A stretch of DNA of 64,000 bases from JAMHWF01 sp964371405 (GTDB taxonomy: Bacteria > Pseudomonadota > Gammaproteobacteria > Burkholderiales > Burkholderiaceae_C). Location of the stretch: positions 1 to 64,000 of the forward strand of contig CAYJLV010000013.1 in NCBI GenBank assembly GCA_964371405.1, read 5' to 3'. The translations under genes were made by a program, and so were the position numbers. The number at the start of each line of letters is the position of its first letter. The stretch's first letter is position 1. The notes under the pieces are model-generated. The model saw nothing but the letters and a program-made list of their open reading frames with translations, did not search any database and had not been told where the DNA came from. Of the stretch, positions 17,739 to 28,336 are shown piece after piece.

Positions 17739-18025
17739 TGGCCATACCCCGGCGGGGCTTGCTGCGCGCTGCCGGCTGGGCAGCCGGGCTCGCCTGCGCA
17801 CTGCCGCTGCCCGCCGCGGCGCACGACGGCGAGAAGCTCTATCGCGAGCGCTGCGTCAAGTGCCACAGCGTCGAGAAGATGCGCGACCAGATCGCGCCGC
17901 GCCTGGGCTCCGACGACGAACTGCGGCGCCAGCTCGAGCTGCTGCTCTTGCTGCACCACGCGCCCGACCACGAGGACCATGCCGCGATCATCGAGTACCT
18001 CATGAAGCTGCGCCGGCGGCCCTGA
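17738..18025 (+). CDS. small exported monohaem cytochrome c
   Basis: A 95-residue protein with a twin-arginine-like or Sec signal (MAIPRRGLLRAAGWAAGLAC, cleavage after AAA near residue 28) and a single haem motif CVKCH in LYRERCVKCHSVEKMRDQIA. A distal Met ligand candidate lies in EYLMKLRRRP at the end. It is translationally coupled to the acyl-CoA dehydrogenase upstream and to rsuA downstream, both by TGATG. A periplasmic cytochrome c cannot directly accept electrons from a cytosolic dehydrogenase, so the coupling may be only an operon effect. Confidence 0.82.
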   Translation: MAIPRRGLLRAAGWAAGLACALPLPAAAHDGEKLYRERCVKCHSVEKMRDQIAPRLGSDDELRRQLELLLLLHHAPDHEDHAAIIEYLMKLRRRP

Positions 18026-18735
18026 TGCGCCTCGCGCAGATCCTGTTCTCGCAAGGCTTCGGCACGCGCCGCGAGTGCGCAGCGCTGATCGCGGGCGGCG
18101 AAGTCGCGGTCGGCGGCAGCGCCGTCGACGATCCCGACGCCGAGGTCGACACGGCCGGACTCGTGTTCACCGTGCAGGGCATCGACTGGCCATACCGCGA
18201 GCACGCCGTCGTGCTGCTGCACAAGCCGGCCGGCTACGAGTGCTCGCAGAAGCCGCGCCACCATCCGGGCGTGCTGTCGCTGCTGCCGGCGCCGCTGCGC
18301 ACACGCGGCGTGCAGCCGGTCGGCCGCCTCGACGAGGACACGACGGGCGCGCTGCTGCTGACCGACGACGGCGCGCTGATCCATCGCCTGACGTCGCCGA
18401 AACGCCACGTGCCCAAGGTCTACGAAGTGACGACGAAGCACGCCGTCGACGACGCGCTGGTCGCGCGGCTGCTCGGCGGCGTCGTGCTCGACGACGCGCC
18501 CGGCGTCACGGTCCGCGCCGCCGCCTGCGAGCGCAGCGGCGAGCATGCGCTGCGGCTGACGCTGACCGAAGGCAAGTACCACCAGGTCAAGCGCATGGTG
18601 GGCGCGGCGGGCAACCGCGTCGCCGCGCTGCACCGCAGTGCCTTCGGGCCGGTCGCGCTGGGCGACGACCTCGCTCCCGGCCGCTGGCGCTGGCTCGGCG
18701 ACGACGAACGGCAAGCCCTCGCCCCCGGCCGATAA
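18025..18735 (+). CDS. rsuA: 16S rRNA pseudouridine(516) synthase
   Basis: Converts U516 of 16S rRNA to pseudouridine. The 236-residue product has an N-terminal S4-like RNA-binding domain (RLAQILFSQGFGTRRECAAL) and the RluB/RsuA catalytic domain with QPVGRLDEDTTGALLLTDDG, whose aspartate is catalytic, and GKYHQVKRMVGAAGNRV. Motif details favour RsuA over RluB/RluE. ribF begins 9 bases after the stop. Confidence 0.9.
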   Translation: MRLAQILFSQGFGTRRECAALIAGGEVAVGGSAVDDPDAEVDTAGLVFTVQGIDWPYREHAVVLLHKPAGYECSQKPRHHPGVLSLLPAPLRTRGVQPVGRLDEDTTGALLLTDDGALIHRLTSPKRHVPKVYEVTTKHAVDDALVARLLGGVVLDDAPGVTVRAAACERSGEHALRLTLTEGKYHQVKRMVGAAGNRVAALHRSAFGPVALGDDLAPGRWRWLGDDERQALAPGR

Positions 18736-18743
18736 TCGGCGCC

Positions 18744-19706
18744 ATGCAAGTCTTTCGCGGCTTCCACCACCGGGGCATCGCGCCGGCCTGCGCGCTGACG
18801 ATCGGCAACTTCGACGGCGTGCATCGCGGCCACCAGGCGATGCTGGCGCTGGTGCACTCCGAAGCGCGGCACCGCGGCCTGCCGGTGGCGGTGCTGACCT
18901 TCGAGCCGCACCCGCGCGACTTCTTCGCGCGCAAGGCGGGCCGGCCCGAGCTGGCGCCGGCGCGGCTCGTCACGCTGCGCGACAAGCTGAGTGAGCTCGA
19001 GCGGTGCGGCGTCGACCAGGTCGTCGTGCTGCGCTTCGACGAGCGCCTCGCGAGCCAGCCGCCGCAGGCGTTCATCGACGATGTGCTCGTCGCCGGACTC
19101 GGCGCGAAGTACATCCTCGTCGGCGACGACTTCTGCTTCGGCGCCAAGCGCGCCGGCGACTACGCGATGCTCGACGCCGCCGGCCAGCGCCTGGGCTTCG
19201 ACGTCGCGCGCATGAACAGCTACCAGGTGCACAGCACGCGCGTCAGCAGCTCGGCGGTGCGCGAGGCGCTCGCCAACGGCGACCTGTGGCACGCCGCCAG
19301 CCTGCTCGGCCGGCCGTACAGCATCAGCGGCCACGTGGTCCACGGCCGCAAGCTCGGCCGCGACCTCGGCTACCCGACGCTGAACCTGCGCTTCGGCCAC
19401 CCCAGGCCGGCGGCCTCGGGCATCTTCGTCGTGCGCGTGTACGGTCTGGCAGGCGAGTCGCTGCGCGGCGTCGCCAGCCTCGGCGTGCGCCCGACGGTCG
19501 AGGATGCCGGCCGCGTGCTGCTCGAAGTGCACTGCCTCGACTGGCCCGCCGCGCTCGGCCGCGAAGGCGGCTACGGCCGCTGCGTGAGCGTCGAGCTGCT
19601 GCACAAGCTGCGCGACGAGCGGCGCTATGCGTCGATCGACGCCTTGAAGCAGGGCATCGCGCGCGACGAGGCCGATGCGCGCGAGTGGTTCGCCGCGCCG
19701 CATTAG
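18744..19706 (+). CDS. ribF: bifunctional riboflavin kinase / FMN adenylyltransferase
   Basis: Makes FMN and then FAD from riboflavin. The 320-residue product has an N-terminal nucleotidyltransferase domain (LTIGNFDGVHRGHQAMLALV with the HxGH-like motif; LVGDDFCFGAKRAGD) and a C-terminal riboflavin kinase domain (ISGHVVHGRKLGRDLGYPT). A small perfect inverted repeat GCCGAT-A-ATCGGC lies just before the start. In many betaproteobacteria ribF is directly followed by ileS and lspA; here a NapG/NapH-like pair and mipA are interposed. Confidence 0.96.
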   Translation: MQVFRGFHHRGIAPACALTIGNFDGVHRGHQAMLALVHSEARHRGLPVAVLTFEPHPRDFFARKAGRPELAPARLVTLRDKLSELERCGVDQVVVLRFDERLASQPPQAFIDDVLVAGLGAKYILVGDDFCFGAKRAGDYAMLDAAGQRLGFDVARMNSYQVHSTRVSSSAVREALANGDLWHAASLLGRPYSISGHVVHGRKLGRDLGYPTLNLRFGHPRPAASGIFVVRVYGLAGESLRGVASLGVRPTVEDAGRVLLEVHCLDWPAALGREGGYGRCVSVELLHKLRDERRYASIDALKQGIARDEADAREWFAAPH

Positions 19707-19776
19707 GGCCAACCAGGCCAGGCCGCACAAGCTCGCGCCGGGGCACTGCAGCTCGACGAATGAGCGGCGAACGGGC

Positions 19777-20397
19777 ATGACGCTTCTCTCGCGCCGCAAG
19801 GTGGTATCGAGCGCGCTGGCGCTGGGTGCGACCAGCGCGCTGCTCGTCGCCCAAGTGCGCGGCGAGCGCACAGCAGCGCTGCCGCGAGACCGCATCCGTC
19901 CGCCGGGAGCGCTGCGCGAAGACGCCTTTCTCGATGCCTGCGTGCGTTGCGGCCTGTGCGTTCAGGCCTGCCCTTGCGACACGCTGCACCTCGGCGACCT
20001 GAACGGCCCGGTACCCGCCGGCACGCCCTACTTCATCGCCCGCCGCACGCCGTGCGAGATGTGCGAGACGATCCCCTGCGCGGCGGCCTGCCCGACCGGG
20101 GCGCTGCGCCGATCGCTCGCCGACATACGCGATGCCGACATGGGCGTGGCGCAGCTCAGCACACCCGAGCGCTGCCTGAGCTACAGCGGCGCCGCGTACT
20201 GCGACAACTGCGTCAAGGCCTGCCCGATCAGGGGCGAGGCGATCCGCATGCAGCATGGCCGCACGCAGGGCGGCGGCGCCTTCAGGCCGCTGGTCGATCC
20301 CGACCGTTGCACCGGCTGCGGCCTGTGTGAAAAGGCCTGTGTGCTCGAAGGCCCGGCGGCGATCACGTTGCAGGCCAACCATGCCGGCGCACGCTGA
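19777..20397 (+). CDS. NapG/MauM-like ferredoxin-type protein
   Basis: A 206-residue exported iron-sulfur protein. It has a twin-arginine signal (MTLLSRRKVVSSALALGATS) and four cysteine clusters for [4Fe-4S] centres: CVRCGLCVQACP, CEMCETIPCAAACP, CLSYSGAAYCDNCVKACP and CTGCGLCEKACV. NapG works with NapH in moving electrons from quinol to periplasmic nitrate reductase; MauM is the homologue in methylamine clusters. No napA, napB, napC or mau gene is in the window, so the electron acceptor is unknown. The ATG is chosen because it puts SRR at the usual distance from the start; the ribosome-binding site is weak. Confidence 0.85.
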   Translation: MTLLSRRKVVSSALALGATSALLVAQVRGERTAALPRDRIRPPGALREDAFLDACVRCGLCVQACPCDTLHLGDLNGPVPAGTPYFIARRTPCEMCETIPCAAACPTGALRRSLADIRDADMGVAQLSTPERCLSYSGAAYCDNCVKACPIRGEAIRMQHGRTQGGGAFRPLVDPDRCTGCGLCEKACVLEGPAAITLQANHAGAR

Positions 20398-21235
20398 GGC
20401 CGCGCGACGCTCGCTGCTGCATCGCAGCCGCTGGTTGCTGGCGCGCCGCGCCAGCCAGCTGCTGGTGCTCGCGCTGTTCATGCTCGGGCCCTGTGCCGGC
20501 GTCTGGATCGCGCGCGGCACCCTGGCCTCGAGCGAACTGTTCGGCGTGCTGAGCCTGACCGACCCGTTCGTCGCCTTGCAGAGCCTGTTGGCACGGCACG
20601 CGCTGCAGGGCAGCGCCCTCATCGGCGCGGCGATCGTCGCCGCGGTCTTCGTGCTGGCCGGTGGGCGCGCCTACTGCGCCTGGGTGTGCCCGATCAATCC
20701 GGTCACCGACCTGGCCTCCTGGCTGCGCACGCAATTGAAGCTGCCCGCGCTGATGCGCGGCGTGAAGCCCGACCGCCGGCTGCGCCTTGCGGTGCTGCTG
20801 GCGGCGCTTGCCGTGTCGGCACTGCTCGGCAGCGTGGCCTGGGAGACGATGAACCCGATCACGCTGCTGCAGCGCGCGCTGGTGTTCGGGCTCGCAGGCG
20901 GCTGGGGCGTGGTGCTGGCGCTGTTCCTGTTCGACCTGCTGCTGCCGCGCGGCTGGTGCGGGCACCTGTGCCCGGTCGGCGCGTTCTACGGCCTGCTCGG
21001 GCGCGTCGCGCTGCTGCATGTGAGCGCAGCCCGGCGCGACGCCTGCACGCATTGCGGCGACTGCTTCAAGGTGTGCCCCGAGCCGCATGTCATCGCCCCC
21101 GCGCTGTACGGCGCGGCGCGCAGCCGCGCGCCGGTCATCGAGAGCGCCGACTGCACGCGCTGCGCTCGCTGCCTCGACGTTTGCGCCGACGACGTGTTTC
21201 GCATCGACCTGCTGCCGCGCCGAGGCGTCGCGTGA
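20381..21235 (+). CDS. NapH/MauN-like quinol dehydrogenase membrane protein
   Basis: A 284-residue inner-membrane protein with four hydrophobic segments (LLVLALFMLGPCAGVWIA; IVAAVFVLAGG; LAVLLAALAVSALLGSV; GGWGVVLALFLFDLLL), two CxxxCP motifs at the membrane face (CAWVCPINP, CGHLCPVGAFYGLLGR) and two ferredoxin-type clusters (CTHCGDCFKVCPEP, CTRCARCLDVCADDVF). This is the NapH layout. The start overlaps the last 17 bases of the NapG-like gene. It probably oxidises membrane quinol and passes electrons to its NapG-like partner. Confidence 0.87.
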   Translation: MPAHAEAARRSLLHRSRWLLARRASQLLVLALFMLGPCAGVWIARGTLASSELFGVLSLTDPFVALQSLLARHALQGSALIGAAIVAAVFVLAGGRAYCAWVCPINPVTDLASWLRTQLKLPALMRGVKPDRRLRLAVLLAALAVSALLGSVAWETMNPITLLQRALVFGLAGGWGVVLALFLFDLLLPRGWCGHLCPVGAFYGLLGRVALLHVSAARRDACTHCGDCFKVCPEPHVIAPALYGAARSRAPVIESADCTRCARCLDVCADDVFRIDLLPRRGVA

Positions 21236-21338
21236 ATTCACCAGACCCGCGTCGGCACCGAACGCGCCGGCGGCAAGGCTCGAACACCGCCTGGACCAAC
21301 GGCACCGATCGGGTCTCGATCGTCGTTGTGAACAGGCT

Positions 21339-22154
21339 CTAATAGAACCGCCGCGCGAGCCCGCTGCCGACCCACCACTGCTCGCGCGCGCGCGTCAGCG
21401 GGCTGTCGGCGGCCGGCCCCATCACGCGGCCGATGCCGCCGCCGACGAAGGCGCTCCAGTTCGCGTCGAGCTCGGTGCGCAGCGCGGTGCCGAGCGAGAC
21501 GTCGCGCAGGCCGCTGCCGGGGCGGTAGACGGGCAGGCCGTTGACGGCCGAAGCCGCCGGCGTGACGCCGTGCCAGCTGCGCATGTAGCGCCCGTCGGCC
21601 CAGGTCGTCGAGACGCCGGTGCTCCAGGTCGAGCGCGAGCCGACACGCTGCTCGTAGGCGAGGCCGGCGTCGAGCGTGCTGCCGCCGCCGCGGCCGAGCA
21701 GGTCGACCGTCCAGCCGACCGTGGCCTTCCAGTGGGTGTCGGCCTGCCAGACCAGGCCGGTGCGCAGGCGCAGCGTCGCGCGCACGTCTTCGACGCCGGC
21801 CAATGCGCCGCTGGTGCTCGAATCGCGGCCGCGGTCGATGCGCAGGCCGAGGTTGAGCCGCAGCTTGTTGCGATTCACCAGCTCCAGCCCGAGGCCCAGC
21901 GGCAGCTCCTCCTGGCGCCGCGTCACGAAGCCGCTCGCATGGCTGATGCTGACGCGCTTGTAGCGCAGGTAGAACGCCGGCCCGACATCGGCCTCATGCG
22001 CCCGTGCGCCGAGATACTCGTTCTTGTAGGTCAGCACGGCACCGACGGCGCCTTCGAACTTCGGCGCTGGCTGGGGCTCGTCGGCGGCAAGGGCACTACC
22101 CCACGCCAGAATCACGGCAAGCCGCAGCGGCAGACGCAGGAAGTTTCGGGTCAC
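21339..22154 (-). CDS. MipA/OmpV family outer-membrane protein
   Basis: A 271-residue exported beta-barrel protein. A signal peptide (LRLPLRLAVILAWGSALAA) ends near residue 24, followed by FEGAVGAVLTYKNEYLGARA, which opens the MipA/OmpV barrel, alternating strands throughout, and a C-terminal aromatic (GLARRFY) as needed for barrel assembly. MipA scaffolds murein enzymes in E. coli while other members affect permeability; the role here is open. It converges on the NapH-like gene and is divergent from ileS. Confidence 0.88.
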   Translation of the reverse strand: MTRNFLRLPLRLAVILAWGSALAADEPQPAPKFEGAVGAVLTYKNEYLGARAHEADVGPAFYLRYKRVSISHASGFVTRRQEELPLGLGLELVNRNKLRLNLGLRIDRGRDSSTSGALAGVEDVRATLRLRTGLVWQADTHWKATVGWTVDLLGRGGGSTLDAGLAYEQRVGSRSTWSTGVSTTWADGRYMRSWHGVTPAASAVNGLPVYRPGSGLRDVSLGTALRTELDANWSAFVGGGIGRVMGPAADSPLTRAREQWWVGSGLARRFY

Positions 22155-22163
22155 GAGGCTCGG

Positions 22164-22169
22164 TAGAAT
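22164..22169 (+). promoter_or_regulatory. possible -10 element upstream of ileS
   Basis: TAGAAT in CGGTAGAATCGCGG at the mipA-ileS divergent region, about 185 bases before the ileS ATG. No clear -35. The leader between it and ileS has a GC-rich hairpin-forming stretch around 22268-22290. Confidence 0.3.
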
Positions 22170-22353
22170 CGCGGTATGCCATTGTGTATCGTCAGCTCGC
22201 TGCGCACGCGTTGCGAAACGTCAACGCGGCGGCAGACCACGCGCGACCGAATTTGAGTCGCGCCGCCCGGGCCCGCACCCGGGCTCGCCCGCTCAACGCC
22301 CGCTTTGCATGATGCACGCCCGCACGCCGGCGTGCCGCCCCCGAGGACGCCCC

Positions 22354-25233
22354 ATGGCCGACCAGCCGCCCGCCACGACGGACTACCGCTCGACGCTCAA
22401 CCTGCCCGACACGCCGTTCCCGATGCGCGGCGACCTCGCCAGGCGCGAGCCGGCGTGGATCCAGGCGTGGAACGAAGGTGGCCTCTACAAGCGCCTGCGC
22501 GACGCGCGCCGCGGCGCGCCGCTGTTCGTGCTGCACGACGGGCCGCCCTACGCCAACGGCGCGATCCACATGGGCCACGCCGTCAACAAGGTGTTGAAGG
22601 ACATGATCGTCAAGGCGCGCCAGCTCGCCGGCTGCGACGCGCACTACGTGCCGGGCTGGGACTGCCACGGCCTGCCGATCGAGAACGCGATCGAGAAGGC
22701 GCACGGCCGGGGCCTGTCGCGCGACGAGATGCAGGCCAAGAGCCGCGCCTATGCGACGGAGCAGATCGCGCTGCAGATGGCCGACTTCCAGCGCCTGGGC
22801 GTGCTCGGCGACTGGGAACACCGCTACGCGACGATGGACGCCGCCAACGAGGCTGGCGAAATCCGCGCTTTCAAGCGCGTCGTCGAGCGCGGCTTCGTCT
22901 ACCGCGGCCTCAAGCCCGTCTACTGGTGCTTCGACTGCGGCAGCTCGCTCGCCGAATTCGAGATCGAGTACGCCGACAAGAAGAGCCAGGCGATCGACGT
23001 CATGTTCCCGGCCGCCGACCGCGCCGCCGTGCTGCGTGCCTTCCACCACGACGCCGCACTCGACCTCTTCGGCGACGCCGACGGCGCCGCGCGCCAGGTC
23101 TACGCCGTGATCTGGACGACGACGGCGTGGACCATCCCCGCCAACCAGGCGCTGAACCTCAATCCGGCGCTGACCTACGCGCTCGTGCACACCGGGCGCG
23201 GCCTGCTGATCGTCGCCGAATCGCTGGTCGAGAGCTGCCTCGCGCGCTGGGGGCTCGCGGGCTCCGTCGTCGCGACGGCCAAGGGCGAGCGGCTCGGCGG
23301 CCTGGCCTTCCGCCATCCGCTGGCCGACGTCGACGCCGGCTACGACCGCCTGTCGCCCGTCTATCTCGCCGACTATGCGACGGCCGAGGACGGCACCGGC
23401 ATCGTGCACAGCGCGCCGGCCTACGGCCTCGACGACTTCGCCTCGTGCACCTCGCACGGCCTGAAGACGGACGAGATCCTCAACCCGGTGCAGGGCCACG
23501 GCCGCTATGCGGACGACTTCGCCCTCTTCGGCGGCCTGAACATCTGGAAGGCGGTGCCGAAGATCATCGAGACGCTGCAGTCCGCCGCCCGCCTGCTCGG
23601 CAACGCGACCATCACGCACAGCTATCCGCACTGCTGGCGCCACAAGTCGCCCGTGATCTACCGCGCCGCCGCGCAGTGGTTCATCCGCATGGATGCGGGC
23701 GAAGGCGTCTTCACCAAGGACAAGGCCGGCAAGACGCTGCGCCGGCTCGCGCTCGACGCCATCGACGCCACCGGTTTCTATCCCGAGAACGGCCGCGCCC
23801 GGCTGCGCGACATGATCGCCAACCGGCCCGACTGGTGCATCAGCCGCCAGCGCAGCTGGGGCGTGCCGCTGCCCTTCTTCCTGCACAAGGAGACGGGCGA
23901 GCTGCATCCGCGCACGATGGAAATCCTCGACCGCGCCGCCGACATCGTCGAGCGCGGCGGCATCGAGGCCTGGAGCCGCGCGAGCACCGAAGAGATCCTC
24001 GGCGCCGACGACGCACTGCTCTACACCAAGAGCAGCGACATCCTCGAAGTGTGGTTCGACTCGGGCTCGACCTTCGAGCACGTGCTGCGCCGCCATCACC
24101 CCGAAGGCCGCCACGCTGAAGGCCCGGAGGCCGACCTCTACCTCGAGGGCCACGACCAGCACCGCGGCTGGTTCCATTCGTCGCTGCTGCTGGCCTGCGC
24201 GCTCTACGATCGCGCGCCCTACCGCGGCCTGCTGACGCACGGATTCACCGTCGACGCGCAGGGCCGCAAGATGAGCAAGTCGCTCGGCAACGGCATCGAG
24301 CCGCAGAAGGTGGCCTCGACGCTCGGCGCCGAGATCATCCGCCTGTGGGTCGCGGCGAGCGACTATTCGGGCGACATCGCCGGCGACGACAAGATCCTCG
24401 CGCGCGTCGTCGACGCCTACCGGCGCATCCGCAACACGCTGCGCTTTTTGCTCGCCAACACGAGCGACTTCGATGCCGCCAGCGAAGCGGTGCCGATCGA
24501 GCACATGCTCGAGATCGACCGCTGGGCGCTCGCCCGCGCGGCGCAGTTCCAGGCCGAGGTGCTGGCGCACTACGAGGCCTACGAGTTCCACCCGGTGGTC
24601 GCCAAGCTGCAGTTGTTCTGCAGCGAGGATCTCGGCGCCTTCTGGCTCGACGTGCTCAAGGACCGCCTCTACACGACGGCGCCTGATTCGCACGCCCGCC
24701 GCAGCGCGCAGACGGCGCTGTGGCACGTGACGCACGCGATGCTGCGCTGGATGGCGCCGTTCCTCAGCTTCACCGCCGAAGAGGCGTGGAAAGTGTTCGC
24801 CGGCGCCGACAGCGACTCCATCTTCGTCGAGACCTTCGTCGACACGGGCGCGTGGCGCGACGACGTGCTGCTCGCCAAGTGGGCGCGCATCCGCGAAGCG
24901 CGCGACGTCGTCAACAAGGAGATCGAAGCCGTGCGCGCCGCCGGCGGCGTCGGCTCGTCGCTGCAGGCGACGCTGCGCATCACGGCGCCGGCCGACCTGC
25001 ATGCCGTGCTGGCGAGCCTGGGCGACGACCTGAAGTTCGTGACGATCACGTCGACCGCGACGCTCGTCGAGGGCGAAGCGCTGGCCGTCGAAGCGTCGCC
25101 GTCGACGGCGACGAAGTGCGAGCGCTGCTGGCACTGGCGCGACGACGTCGGCCACGATGCGGCGCACCCGACGATCTGCGGCCGCTGCACGTCCAACCTG
25201 TACGGCGCCGGCGAAGTGCGCCGCGTGGCCTGA
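22354..25233 (+). CDS. ileS: isoleucyl-tRNA synthetase
   Basis: Class I aminoacyl-tRNA synthetase charging tRNA-Ile, 959 residues. HIGH-type motif in DGPPYANGAIHMGHAVNK, KMSKS in AQGRKMSKSLGNGIEPQK, the CP1 editing domain with WTTTAWTIPANQALNLNP, and a C-terminal zinc knuckle (CERCWHW and CGRCTSNLYG). The start MADQPPATTDYRSTLNLPDT is preferred over an ATG 45 bases upstream because GAGG (22343-22346) is correctly spaced. lspA follows after 2 bases. Confidence 0.97.
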   Translation: MADQPPATTDYRSTLNLPDTPFPMRGDLARREPAWIQAWNEGGLYKRLRDARRGAPLFVLHDGPPYANGAIHMGHAVNKVLKDMIVKARQLAGCDAHYVPGWDCHGLPIENAIEKAHGRGLSRDEMQAKSRAYATEQIALQMADFQRLGVLGDWEHRYATMDAANEAGEIRAFKRVVERGFVYRGLKPVYWCFDCGSSLAEFEIEYADKKSQAIDVMFPAADRAAVLRAFHHDAALDLFGDADGAARQVYAVIWTTTAWTIPANQALNLNPALTYALVHTGRGLLIVAESLVESCLARWGLAGSVVATAKGERLGGLAFRHPLADVDAGYDRLSPVYLADYATAEDGTGIVHSAPAYGLDDFASCTSHGLKTDEILNPVQGHGRYADDFALFGGLNIWKAVPKIIETLQSAARLLGNATITHSYPHCWRHKSPVIYRAAAQWFIRMDAGEGVFTKDKAGKTLRRLALDAIDATGFYPENGRARLRDMIANRPDWCISRQRSWGVPLPFFLHKETGELHPRTMEILDRAADIVERGGIEAWSRASTEEILGADDALLYTKSSDILEVWFDSGSTFEHVLRRHHPEGRHAEGPEADLYLEGHDQHRGWFHSSLLLACALYDRAPYRGLLTHGFTVDAQGRKMSKSLGNGIEPQKVASTLGAEIIRLWVAASDYSGDIAGDDKILARVVDAYRRIRNTLRFLLANTSDFDAASEAVPIEHMLEIDRWALARAAQFQAEVLAHYEAYEFHPVVAKLQLFCSEDLGAFWLDVLKDRLYTTAPDSHARRSAQTALWHVTHAMLRWMAPFLSFTAEEAWKVFAGADSDSIFVETFVDTGAWRDDVLLAKWARIREARDVVNKEIEAVRAAGGVGSSLQATLRITAPADLHAVLASLGDDLKFVTITSTATLVEGEALAVEASPSTATKCERCWHWRDDVGHDAAHPTICGRCTSNLYGAGEVRRVA

Positions 25234-25235
25234 CG

Positions 25236-25727
25236 ATGGCCGCCGCATCGACACTGCGGCGCCTGCTGCCGTGGCTGGCGATCGCGCTGGCCGTCATCGT
25301 GCTGGACCAGCTCACCAAGACCTGGGTGCTGCAGCAGTTCCAGCTCGGCGACAGCCGCACCGTCACGTCCTTCTTCAACCTCGTGCGCGTGCACAACACG
25401 GGCGCGGCGTTCTCGTTCCTCGCCGGCGCGTCGGGCTGGCAGCGCTGGTTCTTCGTCGGGCTCGGCTCGGCGGCGGCCGTCTTCATCGTCGTGCTGCTGG
25501 CGCGCCACGGAGAGCAGCGCCTGTTCGGCTGGGCGCTCGCGCTGATCCTCGGCGGCGCGGTCGGCAACGTCGTCGACCGGCTGCTGCACGGCCACGTCGT
25601 CGACTTCATCCAGGTGCACTGGGGCGGCTGGTACTTCCCGTCGTTCAACGTGGCCGACAGCGCGATCACGCTCGGCGCGGCCTGCCTGATCCTCGACGAG
25701 CTGCTGCGCGTGCGGCGCGGGCGCTGA
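25236..25727 (+). CDS. lspA: lipoprotein signal peptidase (signal peptidase II)
   Basis: Inner-membrane aspartic peptidase that removes signal peptides from prolipoproteins. The 163-residue product has four transmembrane helices and both catalytic aspartate motifs: GNVVDRLLHG and FNVADSAITLG, plus FFNLVRVHNTGAAFSFLA. The ileS-lspA pair is a conserved arrangement. Confidence 0.97.
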   Translation: MAAASTLRRLLPWLAIALAVIVLDQLTKTWVLQQFQLGDSRTVTSFFNLVRVHNTGAAFSFLAGASGWQRWFFVGLGSAAAVFIVVLLARHGEQRLFGWALALILGGAVGNVVDRLLHGHVVDFIQVHWGGWYFPSFNVADSAITLGAACLILDELLRVRRGR

Positions 25728-25757
25728 CGGCCCGGGGCGCGCGGCATACTCGCGCCC

Positions 25758-27455
<1,698 letters not shown>

Positions 27456-27505
27456 GGGCCGGGCCCGATTGCGGGGCGCGGGGGGCGTGCGCTACACCTG
27501 CGCCG

Positions 27506-28318
27506 ATGACGACCGACGATGCGCCCGCACCTCCCCCCGACAGCCCCGAGGCCGGCTCGACCGCGCCTGCGCAGCACAGTGTGTTCGACATTGCGCTGCA
27601 CAAGCTGCGGTTCACCGATCCGCTGCGCTGGCTGGCGCTCGGCTGGCGCGACTTCAGGCGCGCGCCCGCGATCGGCCTGTTCTACGGCGCCTGCTTCGCG
27701 GGGATGGGCTGGCTGCTGCTGCTGGCCTACCAGCGCCAGTCGGCGTGGACGCTGGCGCTCTCTGCAGGCTTCCTGCTGGCCGGGCCGTTCCTGTGTCTCG
27801 GCCTCTACGACGTAAGCCGCAAGCTCGAACGCGGCGAGCGGCCCGACTTCGGCGAGTCGCTGTTCGCGTGGGACACGCGCACCGGCGCGATGGCGATCTT
27901 CGGCGCCGTGCTGCTGATCGTCGAAATGGTCTGGGCGCGCGCGTCGATCGTCGTCTTTGCGGTCAGCTTCGACGGCATGCCGGACCTGAAAGGTTCGCTG
28001 GCGACGCTGCTGGCGCCGGCCAACGTCGGATTCCTCGTCGCCTATGTCGCCGTCGGCGGCGTGTTCGCCGCGCTGATCTTCGCGATCAGCGTCGTCGCGA
28101 TGCCCATGATCCTCGACCGCCAGACCGACGCGATCAGCGCCGCCCTCACCAGCCTGCGCCTGTGCCTGACGCAGACCGGCGTGATGCTGTGGTGGGGCGC
28201 GCTGATCACGGCGCTCGTCGTCGCGGCGCTGCTGCCGTGGTTCCTCGGCCTGCTCATCGTCGGGCCGGTGCTCGGCCACGCGTCGTGGCACGCCTACCGC
28301 GCGGCGGTCGGCGACTGA
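27506..28318 (+). CDS. DUF2189 domain integral membrane protein
   Basis: A 270-residue protein with a disordered, proline-rich cytosolic N-terminus (about 25 residues), the DUF2189 entry motif LRWLALGWRDFRRAPAIGLF and six hydrophobic helices. YDVSRKLERGERPDFGES between helices 2 and 3 is typical of the family. The function is unknown; it resembles cytochrome c oxidase subunit I-like anchors only superficially. It stands 50 bases after the UbiB-like gene on the same strand. Confidence 0.82.
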   Translation: MTTDDAPAPPPDSPEAGSTAPAQHSVFDIALHKLRFTDPLRWLALGWRDFRRAPAIGLFYGACFAGMGWLLLLAYQRQSAWTLALSAGFLLAGPFLCLGLYDVSRKLERGERPDFGESLFAWDTRTGAMAIFGAVLLIVEMVWARASIVVFAVSFDGMPDLKGSLATLLAPANVGFLVAYVAVGGVFAALIFAISVVAMPMILDRQTDAISAALTSLRLCLTQTGVMLWWGALITALVVAALLPWFLGLLIVGPVLGHASWHAYRAAVGD

Positions 28319-28336
28319 CCCGAGCCGGGCGCAGCG

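Noticed and set aside
17738..18025. Functional electron acceptor of the acyl-CoA dehydrogenase pair
   Set aside because: The cytochrome has a signal peptide and would be periplasmic while the dehydrogenases are cytosolic; kept only as an operon observation.
19777..21235. Periplasmic nitrate reductase operon
   Set aside because: Only NapG- and NapH-like genes are present; the catalytic and cytochrome subunits are absent.
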